Program-made: the position numbers and the translations under genes | The notes under the pieces: generated by a model | The model's database searches: none | What the model was told of the DNA's origin: nothing | What the model saw: only the letters and a program-made list of their open reading frames with translations | In this document: one piece after another, positions 29,311-37,257 of the stretch | Numbering within the stretch: the first letter of the stretch is position 1 | How the letters are laid out: every line of letters begins with the position of its first letter | Source of the DNA: Rhodoplanes serenus | GTDB lineage: Bacteria; Pseudomonadota; Alphaproteobacteria; Rhizobiales; Xanthobacteraceae | Length of the DNA: 64,000 nucleotides | Assembly: GCA_009720755.1 (NCBI GenBank) | Contig: WNKV01000005.1 | Location: 238,800-302,799 of the forward strand | Direction: 5' to 3'

Positions 29311-30990
29311 TCAGCCTGGTACCGGCTGGTCGCCGCGGGCCTTCTCCTCGGCCACCAGCTCCTTCTTGGAGAGCTTGCCCACCATCGTCTTGGGCAGGCT
29401 GTCGCGGATCTCGATCGCCTTGGGCATCTCGATCCGGGAGAGCTGGTCGGTCAGGAAGGCGCGCAGATCGGCGGGCGTCGCCGTCGATCCGGCCCGCAGC
29501 GTCACGAACGCCTTGGGGGCCTGGCCGCGGTACTCGTCGGGAATCCCGATCACCACCACCTCGGCGACCTCCGGATGGCGGTACAGCGCCTCCTCGACGA
29601 TGCGAGGATAGACGTTGTAGCCGCCGCACAGGATCACGTCCTTGATGCGATCGACCAGGTAGACATAGCCGTCGCGGTCGCGATAGCCGATGTCGCCGGT
29701 GCGCAGCGCGCCGTCCACGAAGGTCGACGCCGTATCGTCGGCGCGCCGCCAGTAGCCCAGCATCACCTGGGGGCCGCGGACGCACAGCTCGCCCTTCTGG
29801 TCCGGCCCGAGGACCCGCGACGGTTCGGCCGGATCGCGGATCTCGACCACCGTCTCGGCGAGCGGCAGGCCGATCGAGCCGTCCCGCGGGGTGTCGCCGA
29901 ACGGATTGCAGGTGACCACCGGCGAGGTCTCCGACAGGCCGTAGCCTTCGACCAGCTTGCAGCCGGCCAGGCTCTCGAACCGCATCCGCACCTCGAGCGG
30001 CAACGGCGCGCCGCCCGAGATGCAGAACTTGAGCGACGACAGGTCGACACCCGAGCGGGTCGCGGCGGCGTTGTTGAGCGCCGTGTAGAGGGTCGGCACG
30101 CCCGGGAAGAAGCTCGGCTTCTTGCGGGCGATCAGCTTGAGCACCTGATCGAGATCGAAGCGGGGGACCAGGATCAGCTCGCAGCCGAGCCGCACCCCGA
30201 CGTTCATCACCACCGTCATGGCGAAGACGTGGAAGAACGGCAGCACGCCGAGCATCTTCTCCCGCCCCTCCTCGATGGTCCCGACCCACTGGACGAGCTG
30301 CTCGGTGTTGGCGGTGAGATTGGCGTGCGTCAGCATCGCCCCTTTCGGGGTTCCCGTGGTGCCGCCGGTGTATTGCAGCACCGCGATGTCGGTGGCCGGA
30401 TCGACATCCACCGGCTTCGGCCGCCCCTCGTTGGCGATCAGCCGGTCGAACGGGATGTGCCGCAGGTCGCTCGGGATGTCGGCCACCTCGGAGCGCTTGA
30501 ACACCGAGAACAGCAGGCTCTTGACCGACGGCAGGATGCCGCTCATCGGGCACACGACGACCCGCTCCAGGCAGGTCTCGCCCAGCAGGGCGGCGACCTT
30601 CGGGTAGATCTGGCGCAGATCGAGGGTCACCATCAGGGTGGTGCCGGAATCCTCGACCTGGTGCCGCAGCTCCCGCTCCACATAGAGCGGGTTGTAGTTC
30701 ACCACGATCCCGCCGATCTTGAGGATCGCGTAGTAGCAGACGACGAAATACGGCGTGTTGGGCAGGCACAGCCCGACGCGCACGCCTTTGCGCACCCCGA
30801 GCTGCTGGAAGCCTTGTGCGGCGCGATCGACCAACTCGCCGACCTCGCGGTAGGTGTAGCGACGGCCGAGGAAATCGATCGCGGGCCGATCGCCGTGGGC
30901 CGCCACCGTCCGGTCGAGGACGGTGGAGACGCCACAGGTCGGGATCGCGGTCGCCGGCTCAGGCAGGGTCGCCATCGCGGTCGCGGTCAT
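29311..30990 (-). CDS. fadD: Long-chain fatty-acid--CoA ligase
   Basis: 559 aa adenylate-forming ligase. ATP/AMP motifs are YTGGTTGTPKGAMLTHANL, GYGLSETSPV, ALRTGDIGYRDRDGYVYL and the C-terminal lysine motif PKTMVGKLSKKEL. Activates imported fatty acids. GAGGAG lies at suitable distance before the ATG at 30990. It sits 13 bp after the fadL stop, so import and activation are probably co-transcribed from the fadL promoter. Confidence 0.95.
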   Translation of the reverse strand: MTATAMATLPEPATAIPTCGVSTVLDRTVAAHGDRPAIDFLGRRYTYREVGELVDRAAQGFQQLGVRKGVRVGLCLPNTPYFVVCYYAILKIGGIVVNYNPLYVERELRHQVEDSGTTLMVTLDLRQIYPKVAALLGETCLERVVVCPMSGILPSVKSLLFSVFKRSEVADIPSDLRHIPFDRLIANEGRPKPVDVDPATDIAVLQYTGGTTGTPKGAMLTHANLTANTEQLVQWVGTIEEGREKMLGVLPFFHVFAMTVVMNVGVRLGCELILVPRFDLDQVLKLIARKKPSFFPGVPTLYTALNNAAATRSGVDLSSLKFCISGGAPLPLEVRMRFESLAGCKLVEGYGLSETSPVVTCNPFGDTPRDGSIGLPLAETVVEIRDPAEPSRVLGPDQKGELCVRGPQVMLGYWRRADDTASTFVDGALRTGDIGYRDRDGYVYLVDRIKDVILCGGYNVYPRIVEEALYRHPEVAEVVVIGIPDEYRGQAPKAFVTLRAGSTATPADLRAFLTDQLSRIEMPKAIEIRDSLPKTMVGKLSKKELVAEEKARGDQPVPG

Positions 30991-31003
30991 CCGTCGCTCC
31001 TCG

Positions 31004-32293
31004 TCAGAACTTCATCTCCAGGCTGGCACTGAAGATGTCGACGCTGCTCTTGTACTCGCCCTGAAGAATGCCGACGGTCGGCGCGCCGACCTCGTAGATC
31101 TTGGCGTTGTCGGCGAAGATGTGCGCGTAGCCGAGGTTCAGCTTGTAGCGGGGGCTGACGGTGAAGGAGTAGCCGGCGGCGAGCCAATAACGGTTGGCAT
31201 CCGGAATGCGGGCCTTGCGGGTGGTGTCGTCCACCGGAGCCTGGTCGTAGGCGACACCGAACTGGAGGCTCTGCCGCTCACTGAGGTGATAGGTGGCGCC
31301 GAGCGAGAAGAACCAGGTGTCCTTCCAGTTCTCCGGCGTCAGGGTATCGGGGCGGCCGTCGTTGTACTTGACGCGCAGCTCCTTGAAGGTCGACCAGCGC
31401 GTCCACTGGATGTCCGACATCACCGCCCACTTGGGCGACAGCTCGTGATAGAGACCGACCGACACGGTGTCGGGTGTGGTCAGATCCGCCTTGGCGTTGG
31501 ACACGTAGAGCCGGTTGGCGGCGATCACCTGCGCCGGCAACCCGACCGGCAGATCGTAGGTGGCCGAGCCCTTCAGCGTGTAGTCCATGTGCGAGCGCCA
31601 GTTGACGCCGACGCGCGTGTGCTGGGAGAACTCGTACAGCATGCCGATGTCGAAGCCGACCCCGAGATCGCTGCCGTTGAGCTCCACCTTGCCGTCGGGC
31701 AGCCGTCCGAGATTGATCGCCTGCGACAGCGTGACCTCGGTATAGCCGAGCTGGATGGCGCCGCCGATCGACAGGTTCTGATTCACCCGGTAGGCGATCG
31801 CCGGCGAGACGTTGAAGTTGAGGATCGAGCTCTCGAGCGCGTGATAGCGGCCGACCCACGCCACGTTGTAATCGGTCTTCAGGCCGAAGGGCGACGTCAC
31901 CGCGACGCCGAGCTTGAGATCGGGCCGGACGTCCCACATCATGAACATGGCCGGCAGCGGCGCGTCGTCGATCGCGTCGCCGCCGTTGTCACCGGAGGTC
32001 GGTCGTCCGCCGATCGTGTTGGTCCCCGAGAACCTCGACACGGGCGCGATCCATGAAATCGAGGCGGCGGCCTGGCTGCCCTGGAGGCGCGTCATGCCGG
32101 CCGGATTGTAGAACACCGTCGACAGGTTGTACGCCTTGGCGGTCTGGCCCGCGAAGGCGTGTCCCACGCCTTCCGAGCTCTGCTCGCGAAGCTGAAAGCC
32201 CGACGCCGCGGCCCTGTCGGCACCGGCCGCAAGAGCCACCAGCCCGAGCATGCCGGCATAAGCCGGCACGCGGCGGTAATTCACAACTGTCAT
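31004..32293 (-). CDS. fadL: FadL/OmpP1 outer-membrane fatty-acid transporter
   Basis: 429 aa. Signal peptide (TVVNYRRVPAYAGMLGLVAL) with cleavage near AAA-SGFQLREQS, followed by the FadL N-terminal hatch signature SSEGVGHAFAGQTA and YNPAGMTRL. The rest has alternating aromatic-rich strands of a 14-strand beta-barrel, ending with SASLEMKF, a terminal Phe expected for BAM assembly. GGGAGGG upstream fixes the ATG at 32293. A perfect 28-bp palindrome is 83 bp upstream of the start. First gene of a fadL-fadD unit. Confidence 0.94.
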   Translation of the reverse strand: MTVVNYRRVPAYAGMLGLVALAAGADRAAASGFQLREQSSEGVGHAFAGQTAKAYNLSTVFYNPAGMTRLQGSQAAASISWIAPVSRFSGTNTIGGRPTSGDNGGDAIDDAPLPAMFMMWDVRPDLKLGVAVTSPFGLKTDYNVAWVGRYHALESSILNFNVSPAIAYRVNQNLSIGGAIQLGYTEVTLSQAINLGRLPDGKVELNGSDLGVGFDIGMLYEFSQHTRVGVNWRSHMDYTLKGSATYDLPVGLPAQVIAANRLYVSNAKADLTTPDTVSVGLYHELSPKWAVMSDIQWTRWSTFKELRVKYNDGRPDTLTPENWKDTWFFSLGATYHLSERQSLQFGVAYDQAPVDDTTRKARIPDANRYWLAAGYSFTVSPRYKLNLGYAHIFADNAKIYEVGAPTVGILQGEYKSSVDIFSASLEMKF

Positions 32294-32719
32294 TGTCCGT
32301 TCCCTCCCATGACGACGATGTGATCCCATCGCCTCGTTTTCCCCACCGTAAGCACGAGGCGACCTTTCGGTCAACTGCTTTCCGTTTACGTAAACGGAAA
32401 GCAGCATTCAGCACGAGGCCCGGCGCGATACCCTGACGCGCGACGCGAGCTGTAGGCACGCAACACGCCACTCGCTGTGGCACCGTGACCGAGCCTTTGC
32501 CCGACCCGGATGCAAGCGGACCGCGCCCCTCCGGCGCCGCCACGAACCCCCTATGCGTGGTTCTGGCGGTCGACGTCCCTGCTTTCGACATCTTGCTTCG
32601 ACGTCTTTGCTTCGACGTCGCTGTGCCGGCATACCTTCTTGCCAGCATCGTCGTCGGCGACGGGGCGGCATCACCGCCGGTCGCGTTCCGCTGCTGCCGC
32701 GATGCGGCGGCTGCGGCGA
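32294..32719. promoter_or_regulatory. fadL upstream region with operator-like palindrome and 14-bp tandem repeat
   Basis: 426 bp between fadL and the SCP2 gene (both minus strand), no supported ORF. Contains the perfect palindrome at 32376-32403 and, further upstream, three 14-bp units of the form GCTTCGACGTCTTT at 32581-32622. The palindrome region is A/T rich, in contrast to flanking DNA, as expected for a promoter. Confidence 0.55.
32376..32403. promoter_or_regulatory. Perfect 28-bp palindrome (candidate operator of fadL)
   Basis: TGCTTTCCGTTTAC and its exact reverse complement abut with no spacer; centre is GTTTACGTAAAC. Position (83-110 bp before fadL start) fits a promoter-overlapping operator. 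The core resembles the TTTACGTAAA-type sites reported for acyl-CoA/branched-chain catabolism regulators, from memory and not checked. The MerR gene at 28753-29148 is the nearest candidate binder. Confidence 0.7.
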
Positions 32720-33016
32720 TCAGGCGATGGCGCCCACCAGCTTCATGGCGACGCCCATCGACCCGGACACCTTGATCTTGCCCATCGTGTAGCCGAGCAT
32801 CGGGTCGAGCTTGCCGTCCATCAGGCGGATCAGGTTCTCGGCCGACAGCTTGATGGTGCAGGCCGGGTCCTCGTCCGCTTCGGTGCTCATCACCGGCGAC
32901 GGGGTGCGGGCATCGACCACCCAGCATCCATCCTTGCCGAGATCGAACCGTACGACAGCGCCCAGCCGCCGTAGACGTGGCAGGGCGTCGCGCAGCCGGC
33001 TCTCTGCTTCGACCAT
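32720..33016 (-). CDS. SCP2 sterol-binding/lipid-transfer domain protein
   Basis: 98 aa stand-alone SCP2-like domain: CTIKLSAENLIRLMDGKLDPM and GKIKVSGSMGVAMKL are the family core. These proteins bind fatty acids, acyl-CoAs or sterols in a hydrophobic tunnel. GGGAGG upstream of the ATG at 33016. The place beside fadL and other lipid genes supports a role in lipid handling. Upstream carries two TGGTCA motifs (33063, 33083). Confidence 0.88.
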   Translation of the reverse strand: MVEAESRLRDALPRLRRLGAVVRFDLGKDGCWVVDARTPSPVMSTEADEDPACTIKLSAENLIRLMDGKLDPMLGYTMGKIKVSGSMGVAMKLVGAIA

Positions 33017-33413
33017 GGGCTTCCTCCCAATCCGGCTCTCTGGCCGGGAAGCTCTGACGTAATGGTCAATAAGTGTTCGTATTGGTCATGCTACCGGAGC
33101 TGGCACGCGATTCCAAGAGCCACACGGTTTCCGCGCATCCGTTTTTCGGACTGTCGCAAATAGGCCACACGACTTAGTACCGCCTGCCGGGACCAGCGCG
33201 CCGCGTCCCGCGGAGCGTCGCGGGAGTGGCCCGCACGTCCCCTCCCCTGGGCGCCGAAGCATGGGCACCCGTCTCCGTCTCCAGGCTTCAATGGATAGCC
33301 CGGCCGCTGTGCGCGGCCGGGCTGGAGATCGGCGCGACGTGCGCCGACTTGATCGGCTTCGCCGGACGGTGACGTCGCGCCGGCAAACCGTATGGCGGCT
33401 CGCTCGACCGCCG
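33017..33413. other. Intergenic region between SCP2 gene and small exported protein
   Basis: 397 bp with no supported gene. The first 80 bp are A/T rich and include TGGTCAATA and TATTGGTCA separated by eight bases, an imperfect dyad that could be an operator for the SCP2 gene. The remainder is G+C rich; several open frames show no coding signature. Confidence 0.4.
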
Positions 33414-33641
33414 TTACGGCGAGCAGACCTTCACGGTCTTGACGGCACTCTCGGCCTCGGTCCGCGTCGTGTAGACCTTGCCGTCGCCCACCACCACGGT
33501 GGTCTGTGTGGTCGGCTTCTTGTCCACCACCGTACAGCGCTTCGTCGCGGTGTCCTGCACGATGTAGTATTCGGTCGTCTGGGCGATCGCGGCGCCGGAC
33601 GTGACGAGAGCGACAGTGGCTGCGAGAACGATCCGGGTCAT
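33414..33641 (-). CDS. Small exported protein (75 aa)
   Basis: Signal peptide MTRIVLAATVALVTSGAAIA (cleavage after AIAQ), then about 55 residues with EYYIVQDTATKRCTVVDKKP and a C-terminal Cys, so the mature protein could hold one disulfide. The pattern (YYxVQD..TkrCtVVd..P) is common in small uncharacterised rhizobial periplasmic proteins. AGGAGG is well spaced from the ATG at 33641. Function unknown. Confidence 0.75.
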   Translation of the reverse strand: MTRIVLAATVALVTSGAAIAQTTEYYIVQDTATKRCTVVDKKPTTQTTVVVGDGKVYTTRTEAESAVKTVKVCSP

Positions 33642-33815
33642 GTCTGCCTCCTGGTGCCTCCCCGACAAACGAATGTGAGACGGACGACATTGTTCCGGGA
33701 CACGGGCCGCCCATGCGACTCGGCATCTGTCCTTATGTGCGCGCCCTCACGGAACGCTGCGGTCGCCTCGTGATTGATGTGCGCAGCCGTCGTGATCAGG
33801 ACAGGACCGCCCCCC

Positions 33816-34001
33816 ATGAACACGCTTCTCGGACTCGTCGCCACCCTCACGCTCGTGGCCTGCGTCAGCGCCGTCGGCATCGTGCGAGGCGTCGACTTCT
33901 CGAGCCGCGATGCGGTGCGCGTGCCCGGCACCAAAGTGGCGAGCAGCGCGGCGCAGCCGGTCGTCGACGGAGCCGCATCTCGCGCCCTCGTGCTGCGCTG
34001 A
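33816..34001 (+). CDS. Putative small lipoprotein (61 aa)
   Basis: MNTLLGLVATLTLVAC ends in a lipobox-like LVAC with Cys at residue 16, followed by a short hydrophilic stretch (SSRDAVRVPGTKVASSAAQP). The ribosome binding site is only moderate. No homolog recognised, and the length is close to the noise level at this GC content, but signal architecture argues for a real gene. Confidence 0.45.
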   Translation: MNTLLGLVATLTLVACVSAVGIVRGVDFSSRDAVRVPGTKVASSAAQPVVDGAASRALVLR

Positions 34002-34229
34002 GCCAGCGCTGGCCTCTCTGTTTCTGGCCGCTGTGCGGAGCCTCGCCCGGCATGGCGCAACGCCAACCGCCGAACCCTCCTTGCCGCAGCCCCTCCATGC
34101 CGTAGCGTCGCGTGACACGCGGCGACGCGACCTGTTCGGTCGATCCCGTTCGGCTCCTGCGAGTCCGATCGCGCGGTCCTGATCAGGTCGGCGCGGCTCG
34201 CTCCGTCTCCCAACTCCCGTGTCACGCCG

Positions 34230-34262
34230 AAAGCCCGCGCCTCGGAATGAGACGCGGGCTCG
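34230..34262 (-). terminator. Probable terminator of the Arg/Ser/Thr-rich exported gene
   Basis: Read on the minus strand, AGCCCGCG and CGCGGGCT arms enclose a 13-base loop, followed by TTTCGG. It begins about 30 bp after the stop at 34293, so a weak rho-independent terminator is plausible. Confidence 0.45.
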
Positions 34263-34292
34263 GCTCAGGTGTCGGCGCGATCGACTGCTGCG

Positions 34293-35063
34293 TCAGCGCG
34301 TGCTGCCGCCGCTCCGTTCACCGCCGCCGCTGCGCTCGCCGCTGCCGCCGCCCATCGAGGTGCCGCCGCTGCCGGTGGTCGACGTGGACGTTCCGGCCCG
34401 GCCCGAGACACCCGTGCGGCTTTCGCCGGTGGTGCTCCGCGTCCGGGTCGTGGTCGAGCTGCGCGAGTTCACGACCGCGCTGTCACCGCGCACCCGCGTC
34501 GACGTCGACACCGACGGAGAGTCGATCGTGCGCGTGGTGGTGCGCGACCGGCGGACCATCACGTCGGGTTGGCTCCGCCGTACGACCGTGGTGCGCTGCC
34601 GATAGGGCGACGCGGCATAGACGCGGCCGCGCTTGCGCACGACGCGCTTGCCTTTGCGCACGACGGTGACGGACGGCGAGCGATCCTCGTAGCTGGTGAC
34701 CGAGCGTCGCGTCCGGTACACGCCGACATCGGCGCCGCCGTGGCGCGTCGTCACCGTGGTCCGGCTGCGACTGACCCGTCCTTCGACGTTCCGCCGCTCA
34801 CTGCCGGCCCGCACATCCGCGCCGCCGCGGCTGCCCTCGCCGGATCGTTCCGCCGCGCCGCCGGCGCGGATGCCGGCGCCGCCGGAGGAGCGTCCCTCCT
34901 CACGCCCGGCGGTGCCGCTGCCGCCCGCCGCGGCGCCGCCGCTCATCGAGCCGCCGGTGGCTTGGGCGAGGCGTGCACCATCGGCCGGTGCATTCTGGGC
35001 GACGGCGGCACCCGCGAGGCCGATCGCCGCCGCGATACCCGAGACGAGCACGACAAGTCTCAT
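34293..35063 (-). CDS. Exported low-complexity Arg/Ser/Thr/Gly-rich protein
   Basis: 256 aa. Clear signal peptide MRLVVLVSGIAAAIGLAGAA with cleavage after VAQ. The mature protein is strongly basic and low-complexity: Gly/Ala-rich N-terminal part, a central section with RKGKRVVRKRGRVYAASPY and several TTVVRRS / RRSRTTTR motifs, and a Ser/Thr/Gly tail ending GGERSGGSTR. No enzymatic domain is visible. Such composition suggests an envelope, surface or nucleic-acid/polyanion-binding protein, but no family is recognised. Good start context at 35063. Confidence 0.75.
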   Translation of the reverse strand: MRLVVLVSGIAAAIGLAGAAVAQNAPADGARLAQATGGSMSGGAAAGGSGTAGREEGRSSGGAGIRAGGAAERSGEGSRGGADVRAGSERRNVEGRVSRSRTTVTTRHGGADVGVYRTRRSVTSYEDRSPSVTVVRKGKRVVRKRGRVYAASPYRQRTTVVRRSQPDVMVRRSRTTTRTIDSPSVSTSTRVRGDSAVVNSRSSTTTRTRSTTGESRTGVSGRAGTSTSTTGSGGTSMGGGSGERSGGGERSGGSTR

Positions 35064-35489
35064 GTGGTCCTCCTGTGGCGTTTCCACCCGGATTGAACCG
35101 CGTCGTGCGTCGGGATGTTTCAGTCCACTTTGTATATTTGTCATGAACAGTCGTTCAGCGTCGGTCCGCAGACTGCGCCGCCGCAGCCGCGAGGCGGGTT
35201 CGGCGCGCCCCGGAGCGCCCCGGCGCCGGGGCGCTCCGGCGCCGGGGCACGGCTCGGCGGCAGGCGATGCCGGCTGCGCAGGCGCCGCCGCGGCAGCCCG
35301 GTCACGCTGCGCTGCACCCATGGCGTTTCGTCATGGCACATGGGCGCCGGCCGCCGTTCCGGGCCGGGACACCGATTGCTATGAGGGACGAAGCGACCAG
35401 ACGCGCGGCGTGGCGCGGGCCGGCGGTTCCGCGGCGAACCGCCTGCGCGGCTGCGGGCGAGGCCCATCGAGAGAACGGAAAGGCACGAC
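35064..35489. other. Intergenic region with perfect 30-bp G/C palindrome
   Basis: 426 bp between divergent genes. It contains a 30-bp perfect palindrome at 35210-35239 (half CCGGAGCGCCCCGGC) followed by a partial repeat of its arm. Promoters for both neighbours are expected; the A/T-rich section at 35115-35150 (TTTGTATATTTGTCAT) is the best promoter candidate for the exported protein. Confidence 0.55.
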
Positions 35490-36473
35490 ATGACCAGCAC
35501 GGCACGGGTGATGCGATACGCGCGGGCGGGCGGGCCCGAGGTGCTCGCCATGGAGACCGTCGCGCTTCCCGATCCGGGCCCGGGCGAGGTGCAGATCCGC
35601 CAGCAGGCCGTCGGCCTCAACTACATGGACGTCTACTTCCGCTCCGGCTTCTATCCGGCCCCGACGCCGGCCGGCGTCGGCACCGAGGCGGCCGGCGTGG
35701 TCGAGAAGGTCGGCAGCGGCGTCACCGAGTTCAAGCCGGGCGACCGCGTGGCCTATGCGAGCGGCGCCCCGGGATCCTACGCGGACCTGCGCAACATGCC
35801 GGCCGACCGGGTGATCGCCATTCCGGACGGCGTGCCGGTGGACGAGGCCGCCGCCCTGCTGATGAAGGGGATGACGGCCGAGTATCTGCTGACCCGCTGC
35901 TATCCTCTCAAGGCCGGCGAGTTCGCGCTGTTCTACGCGGCGTCGGGCGGCGTCGGCCTGATCGCCGGCCAGTGGGGCCGTCATCTCGGCGCCCGCATGA
36001 TCGGGGTCGCGTCGGGGGCGGAGAAGTGCGCGCGCGCGAAGGAGAACGGCTACGAGGTGGTGATTGACCGCTCGCGCGAGGACGTGCTCGCCCGGGTCAA
36101 GGAGATCACCGGCGGCGCCGGCGTGCCGGTGGTCTACGATTCGATCGGCAAGGCGACCTTCGACACCTCGATCAAGTGCCTCGCGCCGCGCGGCTACTTC
36201 GTCTCGTTCGGCACCACCACGGGGGCCCCGCCGCCGGTCGAGGCCGGGCTGCTCCAGAAGAGCGGCTCGCTCTACTTCACCCGCCCGACGCTGGCGACCT
36301 ATTGCAGCGCCCGGCCCGACATGCTGGCCTCTGCGGCCAAGCTGTTCGACCTCTACCGGGCCGGCGCCCTCAAGGCGAACATCGGCAAGCGTTACGCGCT
36401 CGCCGATGCGGCCGAGGCGCATCGCGACCTGGAGGCCGGCCGCACCGTCGGGGCGTCGCTGCTGATCCCGTGA
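35490..36473 (+). CDS. NADPH:quinone oxidoreductase (zeta-crystallin type)
   Basis: 327 aa MDR-family reductase, zinc-free. N-terminal GroES-like fold with VGLNYMDVYFRSGFYP and the GVGTEAAGVVEKVG loop; the nucleotide-binding AASGGVGLIAGQWG motif (AxxGGVG) near residue 150 and later VVYDSIGKATFD and GYFVSFGTTTG are diagnostic of QorA-like enzymes. Catalyses one-electron or two-electron quinone reduction with NADPH. GGAAAGG precedes the ATG at 35490. Confidence 0.93.
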   Translation: MTSTARVMRYARAGGPEVLAMETVALPDPGPGEVQIRQQAVGLNYMDVYFRSGFYPAPTPAGVGTEAAGVVEKVGSGVTEFKPGDRVAYASGAPGSYADLRNMPADRVIAIPDGVPVDEAAALLMKGMTAEYLLTRCYPLKAGEFALFYAASGGVGLIAGQWGRHLGARMIGVASGAEKCARAKENGYEVVIDRSREDVLARVKEITGGAGVPVVYDSIGKATFDTSIKCLAPRGYFVSFGTTTGAPPPVEAGLLQKSGSLYFTRPTLATYCSARPDMLASAAKLFDLYRAGALKANIGKRYALADAAEAHRDLEAGRTVGASLLIP

Positions 36474-36719
36474 CGGGGTGTCCCGTGACGGAGCCGAGCG
36501 CGGCGGCGCGAGAGTCGGCCCCCCGCGCTGACCGCCCGCGGGTCGAGGTCACGCGCAGGTCAGGGCTACCCTGAGGTCCCATGGCGGCTCGCGATGCGGG
36601 CAGGCTGGCGGCGGCATGCGATGCCGCCGCCGATGTCGCTGCGCTCCGTCCGCCGCGGCGGAGACGCCTCCGGCCCGGCTGGGCCGGGCCGGGTCCACGA
36701 CCCGACGCGAGGACCGGAG

Positions 36720-37007
36720 TCACTCGCCGGCGAGCATCCGGCGGCCGTGCTCGGTCAGGCGGTCGTGGCGATCGATCAGGCCGCGGTCTCGCAGGCCGTC
36801 GACCACCCAGGCGTGAAGGGACGCGGCGCGCCCTCCGGCGACCCGCGCCAGGAATTCGCACACGTCCGAGGTCGGCATGAACGCGACGAGATCGCTGCGC
36901 TGAAGCACGGAACAGCTCCTTCCGGAGTTGATATCCGTAAAATGATACGTCGTGTCGTTCGCGTTTGCACGCGCTTTATGTCGCAGCGCGGCCGTTACTC
37001 GCAACAT
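36720..37007 (-). CDS. Hypothetical protein, possible small winged-helix-like (95 aa)
   Basis: Open frame from ATG 37007. The C-terminal half (SDVCEFLARVAGGRAASLHA followed by VVDGLRDRGLIDRHDRLTEHGRRML) resembles the end of a small winged-helix with an LTExGRxxL wing pattern. The N-terminal 30 residues are Arg/Ala-rich and may not be translated. DNA around its 5' half is lower in GC than average. Weakly supported. Confidence 0.4.
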   Translation of the reverse strand: MLRVTAALRHKARANANDTTYHFTDINSGRSCSVLQRSDLVAFMPTSDVCEFLARVAGGRAASLHAWVVDGLRDRGLIDRHDRLTEHGRRMLAGE

Positions 37008-37037
37008 CCTATCGAGGGCGTTATATTACCGCCACAG

Positions 37038-37129
37038 TGAATCCAGATTCGTGCGTCGCGTCGCAAGCTTGACAAGCGCGGTCCACCGCCCCGCGGTGGT
37101 CTCGGGAGCGAATTCTGAATCCAGATTCG
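37038..37129. repeat. Direct repeat TGAATCCAGATTCG, two copies
   Basis: Identical 14-mers at 37038-37051 and 37116-37129, 78 bp apart. Each contains the dyad GAATC-CA-GATTC, so each is also a palindrome. They flank a GC-rich hairpin (CACCGCCCCGCGGTG). Could be paired regulator sites or remnants of an inserted element. Confidence 0.5.
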
Positions 37130-37257
37130 CAAAGCTTTCCCGGCGACGCTCCAGACACTCCGCTCCGCCGCCGGGTGTTGCACCGCGTCGGCGACAGGTT
37201 GGTCCGGGCCTGCGAGCAACCGCGCCCGGCCAGGTCACGACGGGCACCGGACTTGGA

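Noticed and set aside
34293..35063. Arg-rich protein as pure antisense artefact
   Set aside because: Signal peptide, good ribosome binding site and a hairpin after the stop support a real gene on the minus strand.
35210..35260. CRISPR-like or integron attC interpretation of the G/C palindrome
   Set aside because: Only one and a half units, no spacers and no core sites for an integrase.
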